From CADEGZ01 sp035443705 (GTDB lineage Bacteria > Pseudomonadota > Gammaproteobacteria > UBA6186 > Azoamicaceae), in assembly GCA_035443705.1 (NCBI GenBank), contig DAORSV010000071.1:1-6794 (forward strand): a stretch of 6,794 bases of DNA, read 5' to 3'. A program made the translations under genes and the position numbers. The notes under the pieces were generated by a model that saw only the letters and a list, made by a program, of their open reading frames with translations, was not told the origin of the DNA and ran no database searches. This document shows, one piece after another, positions 1 through 4,082 of the stretch (position 1 is the first letter of the stretch; each line of letters opens with the position of its first letter).

Positions 1-62
1 TTTCATAAGGCATTTTAATTTAAGCTGTTTTAGAATGCAACAAAAGGGGTGAGCCGATGCGA

Positions 63-73
63 GGGTGCGCCCT
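63..73 (+). other. Possible MOBQ-type oriT nic region
   Basis: The sequence GGGTGCGCCCT is seen here. The nic region of RSF1010/R1162-type (MOBQ) plasmids has a core close to AAGTGCG|CCCT, as I recall it, with the relaxase cutting between G and C. Cleavage by analogy would fall between 69 and 70. The next gene encodes a ribbon-helix-helix-like protein, a class often found as relaxosome accessory beside oriT. Against the call: no clear inverted repeat sits just left of the box, as it does in R1162, and no relaxase gene is in the window. The box is also a short imperfect palindrome (AGGG TGCG CCCT) and could be chance. Confidence 0.3.
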
Positions 74-97
74 AAAATCATTTAAGATTAAAAGCGT

Positions 98-125
98 TTT
101 AAATCAAAAATCAGTTCGGTATAAT
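98..125 (+). promoter_or_regulatory. Promoter of the 64-aa gene, with inverted repeat
   Basis: A consensus -10 TATAAT lies at 120-125. A weak -35 (TTTAAA, 98-103) stands 16 bases upstream. The perfect inverted repeat TTAAAA-GCG-TTTTAA at 88-102 overlaps the -35, which would suit an operator bound by a small dimer such as the product of the next gene. The -10 is convincing; the -35 and the autoregulation are inference. Confidence 0.45.
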
Positions 126-158
126 GAATGAAATCGTTAACAGTTAGGAGCACAAGTT

Positions 159-353
159 ATGCCACTTATTACCGAAAAACCACAGCTTAAATTTGATAAA
201 ATCCGTCTTAAAATTGCACATGATTTGCTTGTCGAAATTAAAGCTTACTGTGAAGCTTTTGGAATAAAAAACATCGATAATTTTTTATGTGAGGCTGCGC
301 AATACGTGTTAAAAACAGACCGAGATTGGATCAAAATACAGAAAGAAAAGTGA
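159..353 (+). CDS. Small ribbon-helix-helix-like protein, possible relaxosome or partition accessory
   Basis: The product has 64 aa. The ATG at 159 follows a TAGGAG ribosome site with good spacing. The chain fits a ribbon-helix-helix layout: a basic N-terminal strand with alternating hydrophobics (KFDKIRLKI, about residues 11-19), a first helix (about 21-34), a turn with GI, and a second helix ending in EAAQYVL (about 38-51). A short basic tail follows. Such proteins bind operator or oriT DNA as dimers; on plasmids they serve as repressors, partition factors or MobC/NikA-like relaxase helpers. The nic-like box and an inverted repeat lie immediately upstream, which supports a DNA-binding role at this locus. 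No family name can be given with certainty. A distant alternative is an antitoxin, but no toxin gene follows. Confidence 0.75.
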   Translation: MPLITEKPQLKFDKIRLKIAHDLLVEIKAYCEAFGIKNIDNFLCEAAQYVLKTDRDWIKIQKEK

Positions 354-354
354 A

Positions 355-458
355 GTAAAAAATTCTGCGACAAAGTTAAAAATTTTTTCAAAAAATATAT
401 AAAAAAATAATAGAAAAGTGAAAAAAGTGTTTGCATTTTTGATGAGGTTTGTTATAAT
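355..458 (+). promoter_or_regulatory. A-tract-rich spacer and strong promoter
   Basis: The -35 TTGCAT (431-436) and -10 TATAAT (453-458) are 16 bases apart, and a TGT precedes the -10 (extended -10). Transcription should start near 465 and drive the 117-aa gene and those behind it. From 357 to 426 runs of 4-7 A recur at intervals of roughly 11 bases (starting near 357, 378, 390, 401, 414). Such phased A-tracts can bend DNA, and the A/T-rich block just before the -35 can act as an UP element. No hairpin terminator for the preceding gene is seen here. Confidence 0.6.
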
Positions 459-551
459 AACCATAAGCTTTTTTAAAAAAGTGAAACGGGATGTACCAGT
501 ACTCGAATACCGATACACCCCCCATGCTCAGACTGCTTTGGAGTCCGAAAC

Positions 552-905
552 ATGGTACGAAATAGTGTAAACAATTCAAATTTTTCTTGCAAGCCTGATG
601 TTATCGCGCATCACAAACCCACTCAAAACAACCCGCTTAAATCCAATGTTATACAATCAGCTTTACAGTCCATTCAGGGGCTGAACCTTAAGGTTGAACT
701 GTGTGGTAGTTGGCTTTGGATTTTTAAGGCGGATGCTTCACATCAAGTCCAATTACAGGCCGCTAATTTTAAATGGTCTTGTCGAAAAGGGGCTTGGTAT
801 TTTTGTCCAAACAAAAACATGCCCCGTTTATCTTCGGCTAAATGCCCGCCTACTCCAATGGAAAAACTAAGAGAGAAATACGGCGCTCAAGTTGTACAAC
901 TTTAA
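552..905 (+). CDS. Plasmid/phage-type small protein with ELCGSWLW...WYF motif
   Basis: The product has 117 aa; the ATG at 552 has GGAG eight bases upstream. Residues about 36-81 carry a pattern I recognise from many plasmid and phage proteins: LKVELCGSWLWIFK, then LQAANFKWSCRKGAWYFCP, corresponding to the usual ELCGSWLWVSG..KdaLKxaGfkWskkKkaWYwrP. The tail MEKLREKYGAQVVQL also matches the usual ending (SMEEIRxKYGS) of that group. These proteins are often mislabelled DnaJ-like or ParB-associated; their function is unknown to me. The first 35 residues are polar and probably disordered. A 24-codon ORF (491-565) overlaps the start by 14 bases and could be a leader peptide, but its ribosome site is weak. 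The gene looks intact. Confidence 0.8.
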   Translation: MVRNSVNNSNFSCKPDVIAHHKPTQNNPLKSNVIQSALQSIQGLNLKVELCGSWLWIFKADASHQVQLQAANFKWSCRKGAWYFCPNKNMPRLSSAKCPPTPMEKLREKYGAQVVQL

Positions 906-969
906 TAGTTGTTTCTTGATGCCGTCATACAGCTTTTATCTTTAATTTTTTATCAGGAGTTTTTCAATC

Positions 970-1038
970 ATGGCAAATCATTTACAAAATACCGTTTTAT
1001 TTGCTAGCAAATACCGACCACAAATAGGAGCCAATTAA
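970..1038 (+). CDS. Tiny ORF, 22 aa, unknown
   Basis: The ATG at 970 follows AGGAG (955-959) with a spacer of ten bases, and the frame ends at TAA 1036-1038. The peptide (MANHLQNTVLFASKYR...) resembles nothing I know. It could be a true small protein, a leader peptide, or the stub of a decayed gene; the neighbouring frameshifted genes make the last possible. The stretch 906-969 before it holds no other gene. Confidence 0.3.
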   Translation: MANHLQNTVLFASKYRPQIGAN

Positions 1039-1039
1039 C

Positions 1040-1075
1040 ATGTTGCAACGAACGGGTAGGCATAAATCAATTTAA
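1040..1075 (+). CDS. Tiny ORF, 11 aa, unknown
   Basis: The ATG at 1040 starts one base after the stop of the 22-aa ORF and has its own AGGAG (1026-1030) nine bases upstream. The peptide is MLQRTGRHKSI. It ends at 1075, and its stop overlaps the AAGGAG that serves the next gene at 1087. This stop/SD overlap is a common arrangement for coupled translation, but the peptide is too short to call a functional product. Confidence 0.2.
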   Translation: MLQRTGRHKSI

Positions 1076-1086
1076 GGAGAATCTTA

Positions 1087-1493
1087 ATGTTTACAAGCGT
1101 AATAACTTCAATAGAGCATGATTGGAAAGCGAGTTTTGACAGCTATTCAATCGAAGCTAAAAAAATATCGCTGCTTGGGTAAAAGAAAATGCCAAAGAAT
1201 ACGGCGTAGATAACTTAAGCGCTTCGACTTGTCCTGTGGCGCTGTCTTGGTATAGGACTGATTTCGTATTCTTTTTTTGGGAACAGGTTGACCAATGGGT
1301 TCAGGCTCAGGGTTTAGATACTAAGACTTGTGAGAGCGTTTTAAAACCATCTAATGGGCTGCATTTTAAAGATGCCAAGAATGCTTTGTATGACAGAGTT
1401 GCAGAAAAGCATCACTTGGATTTTATTGACTATTTGATTGATTGCGAAGTTACAAGCTTTGAGTCAGAAGACAGTGTTGATGAAGAATACTAA
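1087..1493 (+). pseudogene. Unknown 135-aa protein gene broken by a -1 frameshift in an A7 run
   Basis: The ATG at 1087 has AAGGAG seven bases upstream and encodes MFTSVITSIEHDWKASFDSY... The frame stops at TAA 1180-1182. The same protein continues in the next frame from the seven-A run at 1159-1165: adding one A gives AKKNIAAWVKENAKEYGVD and then an unbroken frame to TAA 1491-1493. Reconstituted, it would be 135 aa. It is rich in W, Y and F (SWYRTDFVFFFWEQVDQWV) and ends in an acidic tail (ESEDSVDEEY). The family is not recognised. The GTG at 1236 lies inside the second half and is not a credible start. Most likely this is a one-base deletion in a homopolymer. Sequencing error or transcriptional slippage on the A run would each restore the protein. 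Confidence 0.7.
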
Positions 1494-1517
1494 AGCCCAC
1501 ATATTGAGCATTTTTAG

Positions 1518-1553
1518 GGAGGTGAGCAAATGAATACACTGTTTATTGCATAG
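1518..1553 (+). promoter_or_regulatory. Perfect Shine-Dalgarno with a 7-codon ORF (leader peptide candidate)
   Basis: GGAGGTGA (1518-1525) is fully complementary to the 3' end of 16S rRNA and lies at ideal distance from ATG 1530. The frame reads MNTLFIA and then TAG (1551-1553). It stops six bases before an 11-bp hairpin. This resembles a translated leader of an attenuator, although the codons show no run of one amino acid. It may instead be the start of a gene whose body has been lost. Confidence 0.4.
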
Positions 1554-1558
1554 AGCCA

Positions 1559-1629
1559 TGGCATATGGGTATTGCCCATATGCCACAACCACGATGAATA
1601 GGTGGTGTAGCCCATCTACTTATCGTTGT
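1559..1629 (+). promoter_or_regulatory. Two adjacent hairpins in the leader of the 90-aa gene
   Basis: Hairpin one is a perfect 11-bp stem, TGGCATATGGG (1559-1569) with CCCATATGCCA (1575-1585), loop TATTG. Hairpin two pairs ACAAC (1585-1589) with GTTGT (1625-1629) and, inside, GATGAATAG (1593-1601) with CTACTTATC (1616-1624) with one wobble and one mismatch. Neither is followed by a T tract, so they are not intrinsic terminators on the plus strand. They separate the 7-codon ORF from the ribosome site (GGAGAG, 1643-1648) of the next gene and could form a structured leader. Confidence 0.45.
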
Positions 1630-1654
1630 CACAATCAATCACGGAGAGTTAATT

Positions 1655-1927
1655 ATGAGTAGCAACATTGTAGCAGATTATTTGAATTTTATAAAAGAGC
1701 AAATTGTTTTACACAAGCAATTGTTAGGGTGCCATTGCAAAGCCTATAGCACCTTGGAAATATTGTTACGCTCTAATTTAAACGATTACCCAGCTTCAAT
1801 CATACACGGGTGTTTATCTGGGGTTAGCGACGACCTAAGACAGGCAAAGGCACTGAATGAATCGTTGTTAAACGTTTTAACAACGCTGGTACAGGTATCA
1901 GAGCCTGTTAAAAAAATCTTTCAATAA
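1655..1927 (+). CDS. Hypothetical 90-aa helical protein
   Basis: The ATG at 1655 has GGAGAG six bases upstream. The product is predicted to be mainly helical: NIVADYLNFIKEQIVLHKQLL, then a segment with GCHCKAYS, then DLRQAKALNESLLNVLTTLVQV. There is no membrane segment or signal peptide. A CHC motif near residues 26-28 is the only metal-binding hint. The family is not recognised. The gene appears intact, in contrast to both neighbours. Its last codons overlap another open frame that belongs to the decayed gene downstream. Confidence 0.6.
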   Translation: MSSNIVADYLNFIKEQIVLHKQLLGCHCKAYSTLEILLRSNLNDYPASIIHGCLSGVSDDLRQAKALNESLLNVLTTLVQVSEPVKKIFQ

Positions 1928-1928
1928 T

Positions 1929-2327
1929 CGCTTAATAAGCAGTGTAAAAATAGGCGCGGAATATTGGCCCGGCTATCATAACCGTATTGCTGCTTTAGAA
2001 AAATTCGATCAGGACTTCTGCTTATTTTTTGAACGTTTAATACTGGACTGGATCCAAGAAAGCAGGATTTTAAAAAGCGGAGAAGACTTTGATTTAAGAG
2101 CATCAAAGAAAACACTTTATACCTGCATGGTAGAAAAGTACAGAACTGGCGTAAAGCGTATGCGGAATTCGTTGAAGGTTTAAAGGATCCGAAACTCATC
2201 TGCCTGTGGTCTGTGTAGCATGCACACAAAACCGCATCAACATTTAAATTCAGTTCGGGTTTGAATCCTGGTAGAGGTTAAACAAGACGAAAACGGCACT
2301 TGGATTCCGGTAAAACCGCTTATTTAA
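1929..2327 (+). pseudogene. Decayed gene with at least two frame changes, unknown family
   Basis: Coding-like sequence continues through three pieces. Piece one, in the frame of 1950, has no start codon and reads IGAEYWPGYHNRIAALEKF, FFERLILDWIQESRIL and KTLYTCMVEKY. At about 2139-2141 the sense passes to another frame that reads QNWRKAYAEFVEGLKDPKL and stops at TAG 2216-2218. A further frame near 2265-2327 gives EVKQDENGTWIPVKPLI and a stop, which has the look of a true C-terminus. No single frame is open through all of it and no start with a ribosome site is visible. I read it as one protein gene of about 130 residues undergoing decay. The function is unknown. Confidence 0.5.
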
Positions 2328-2330
2328 AAG

Positions 2331-2359
2331 TTGATTAGCGCTGATTTTTGCGGTAGAGT
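2331..2359 (+). promoter_or_regulatory. Possible promoter for the leader of the 2460/2829 transcript
   Basis: TTGATT (2331-2336) and TAGAGT (2354-2359) are spaced 17 bases apart, each four of six to consensus or slightly better. Transcription would begin near 2366, just at the first stem-loop, which is where the leader of an antisense-controlled mRNA would start. It is a weak match and proposed mainly from position. Confidence 0.3.
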
Positions 2360-2360
2360 T

Positions 2361-2395
2361 AAAAAACCCTAGCCCCTCAAAGGAGAGGAGCTAGG
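2361..2395 (-). terminator. Rho-independent terminator, minus strand
   Basis: On the minus strand CCTAGCTCCTC (2395-2385) pairs with GAGGGGCTAGG (2378-2368). This is an 11-bp stem with one G-U wobble and loop TCCTTT, followed by GTTTTTT (2367-2361). It is a textbook intrinsic terminator and implies a transcript coming from the right. On the plus strand the wobble becomes an A-C mismatch and the T tract is an A tract, so the terminator is directional. No minus-strand protein gene lies upstream, which points to a short RNA. Confidence 0.8.
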
Positions 2396-2462
2396 CCGTA
2401 CTCCGGGATGTTGGCACATCCACGGTTACGGTACCACCCTAGTTCGAAGAGGAACCAGCATG
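2361..2462 (-). ncRNA. Candidate antisense RNA (plasmid copy-control type)
   Basis: About 100 nt of the minus strand fold into three consecutive stem-loops. The first is CTGGTTC/GAACTAG (2458-2439, one mismatch). The second is the long hairpin at 2431-2396: CCGTA/TACGG, CCG/CGG and GGATGT/ACATCC, with loop GCCA inside the unpaired-prone segment UGCCAA. The third is the terminator at 2395-2361. The complementary plus-strand loop contains UUGGC, fitting the YUNR U-turn and close to the UUGGCG target loop of IncI/IncB/IncFII-type replication control RNAs. A weak minus-strand promoter can be proposed (CAGACA at 2496-2491, ATTAAT at 2473-2468, 17 apart), giving a start near 2460. The RNA would cover the SD and start codon of the plus-strand ORF at 2460. 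The structures are seen; the role is inferred. Confidence 0.5.
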
Positions 2463-2780
2463 GTGAAATTAATATACCTTATTATGTTGTTGTCTGTATA
2501 TTTGCCTTGGCATTTTGGCTGGGATATGGCTTTAGTCATACTTCCACCTAAAATCCTTGGTGCTATGCATTATCGGCATTTATGCCCCAGCTACCACCCA
2601 AAGAAAGCCTATCAAGCCAAACACCTCAGAAAAACCTTTGTTTCTGCGGCGGGCTTGTTCGCGTTTTTTAGGTTGGATAGCTGGGGCGGTATTTTCAAAT
2701 GCTTGTTCCCGCGAACGATTGTCAATCCAAATTTTGAAGTGTCGCGGGGCAAGCATGCAACATACTCAATACGGTTTTAA
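2460..2780 (+). CDS. Uncertain ORF, 106 aa, behind the structured leader
   Basis: The ATG at 2460 has AGAGGA (2449-2454) six bases upstream; that site lies in the loop and 3' arm of a stem-loop, so folding could control it. The first 30 residues are hydrophobic (LIYLIMLLSVYLPWHF...MALVIL); the rest is basic and unfamiliar. Other frames here look equally or more protein-like. From ATG 2408, a 47-aa frame contains SSKRNQHGEINIPYYVVV and a membrane segment and stops at 2549-2551; from about 2542 to 2922, a third frame carries IIGIYAPATTQRKPIKPN. These could be two halves of one frameshifted gene, in which case the 2460 ORF would be spurious or a leader frame. The coding status is unresolved. Confidence 0.3.
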   Translation: MVKLIYLIMLLSVYLPWHFGWDMALVILPPKILGAMHYRHLCPSYHPKKAYQAKHLRKTFVSAAGLFAFFRLDSWGGIFKCLFPRTIVNPNFEVSRGKHATYSIRF

Positions 2781-2828
2781 ACGCATCCGTACCCGCGGGC
2801 AATTCTATATTCCCAAAAGGTGTAGCGT

Positions 2829-4082
2829 ATGCGTACAGAACTTGAGATGCTCGATTGGTCAGATGTTCGGGAAGCTGTGCAAAAAGTCAATCCCAGGCTT
2901 GTTAACATTATTGACAACTTAAAACTTAGCCCTCAGCATAAGCTTATTAAAGCAACTTATGCCTTTGGTGATTTAATCGTTAAAGAAGGCCATTTATGTT
3001 TGCCAATCCAAGAGAGCAAATTATACACGCAATTAAATTACAGCCCCATTCCCTTGTCTCTGTTGCTGAATAAATCTAGTGAAGTTTTTGTACAAAACCA
3101 TGACAGTGCTTTGCCTTTAAATAGGCTTCAGCCAGGCAATTTTTTTGGTACTTTTGAAGCGGTCAATTTTATGATGCACAAACCCGCCACTTCAATTTGG
3201 CATGTTTCTGCGGGGGCGCGCTCTATTTTTATGTTGCCTAAAATTAGCGATTTATCCGGCATTAAACGCTTACGTGCTCATTATCCTATTGCGCATAACT
3301 TGCATCTTCGAAGCTTATCGGACCATTGGAGCCTTTTTAGACAAATCACGCAAAAGCCGCTTTTTGACTTCGATTGGAAATCTGAGGTGCTTTTTTTTCC
3401 GAAAGTATGGCTTATGAATAAAAGTCCTGCTTGGTATCCATTTTATAACCTCATGTGGGAAGCCATGTGGAACCAAGCCCAATATGCCATGACAGATTTT
3501 AATTTTAGAAACGAGTGGCAAAGCTGCCTCACTATCATTGATCAAAAACGCTTAAAACCAAGCCCTTATATCATGGATACAGTTAAACATTTATTACATA
3601 TCATCAGGGGCGTTGCGCCCTTTTTTAGCCCTACAGCGAATTCAGAAATCAGTGTACCTTTAAGCGAATTACAACGCGCCTTTACCGATATTTACCGTTT
3701 AGAGCATTATCAACCTACGATTATGTCACCCGCCCTCTTTAATATAGATGAGCCCTCAACCGGATATTACTCTTTAGCATTTCCAGCGTTAATCTCTGGC
3801 GCACACCCTGTCAAATCGGCTTCTTTTATGCCGGATTTAAAAATGATTAAACTGATTATGGATTATTTGAGCGAAAACAGCCCAGCATTAAGCCCCTTAG
3901 CTCAGACGCTTTTAGGATATTTTCATAGCGCAAAAGACAAGTTTCAAGATGTTTTGCTTAGCACTGAAATTCCGAATCGAGATTCGGATTTTATTCAAGA
4001 ACACGACAAATTTCCTGATAGGCGTTTTTGTGCCGCCAGTCCTTTTTGGCGGGGCTGTATTCAAATCCGTTCAAAGGTTTAA
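2829..4082 (+). CDS. Unrecognised 417-aa protein; candidate plasmid replication or maintenance protein
   Basis: The ATG at 2829 has an AAAAGG site (2815-2820) eight bases upstream, and an in-frame TAG at 2823-2825 fixes the start. The protein is soluble-looking, aromatic and basic, without signal peptide or membrane helix. No Walker, HUH, tyrosine-recombinase, DDE or HTH motif is evident. Distinctive stretches are GNFFGTFEAVNFMM (about 100-115), HVSAGARSIFMLPKI (about 124-138), a W-rich block (about 190-230) and LQRAFTDIYRLEHYQP (about 280-295). The outline reminds me of conserved hypothetical proteins in Legionella-type genomic islands, but I cannot name a family. Its position behind the antisense-RNA-like leader suggests a replication initiator or another dose-controlled function; this is inference only. 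Its stop codon directly abuts that of the convergent gene, and no terminator is visible between them. Confidence 0.8.
   Translation: MRTELEMLDWSDVREAVQKVNPRLVNIIDNLKLSPQHKLIKATYAFGDLIVKEGHLCLPIQESKLYTQLNYSPIPLSLLLNKSSEVFVQNHDSALPLNRLQPGNFFGTFEAVNFMMHKPATSIWHVSAGARSIFMLPKISDLSGIKRLRAHYPIAHNLHLRSLSDHWSLFRQITQKPLFDFDWKSEVLFFPKVWLMNKSPAWYPFYNLMWEAMWNQAQYAMTDFNFRNEWQSCLTIIDQKRLKPSPYIMDTVKHLLHIIRGVAPFFSPTANSEISVPLSELQRAFTDIYRLEHYQPTIMSPALFNIDEPSTGYYSLAFPALISGAHPVKSASFMPDLKMIKLIMDYLSENSPALSPLAQTLLGYFHSAKDKFQDVLLSTEIPNRDSDFIQEHDKFPDRRFCAASPFWRGCIQIRSKV

Noticed and set aside
491..565. 24-codon ORF overlapping the start of the 117-aa gene
   Set aside because: Only GGG precedes its ATG and the peptide has no known pattern; mentioned as a possible leader only.
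1159..1165. Programmed -1 ribosomal frameshift at the A run
   Set aside because: The zero-frame codons AAA AAA are preceded by T, so the X XXY YYZ heptamer rule is not met, and no stimulatory stem or pseudoknot was evident right after it.
1921..2229. Minus-strand open frame of 102 codons
   Set aside because: It lies opposite better protein-like plus-strand frames, has no ribosome site of note, and its sequence is unlike a folded protein.
2250..2275. tRNA T-arm-like string GGGTTTGAATCCTGG, as in a tRNA-end attachment site
   Set aside because: The flanks do not form a 5-bp T stem, no acceptor stem or CCA follows, and coding-like sequence continues through it.
4033..4052. Hairpin CCGCCA/TGGCGG as a terminator for the 417-aa gene
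   Set aside because: It is inside the coding region, has a 6-bp stem with an 8-base loop, and no T tract follows on either strand.
2829..4082. TraI_2/MobH-type relaxase or a conjugation ATPase
   Set aside because: No HD or HUH motif, no Walker A/B motif, and no similarity that I can place.
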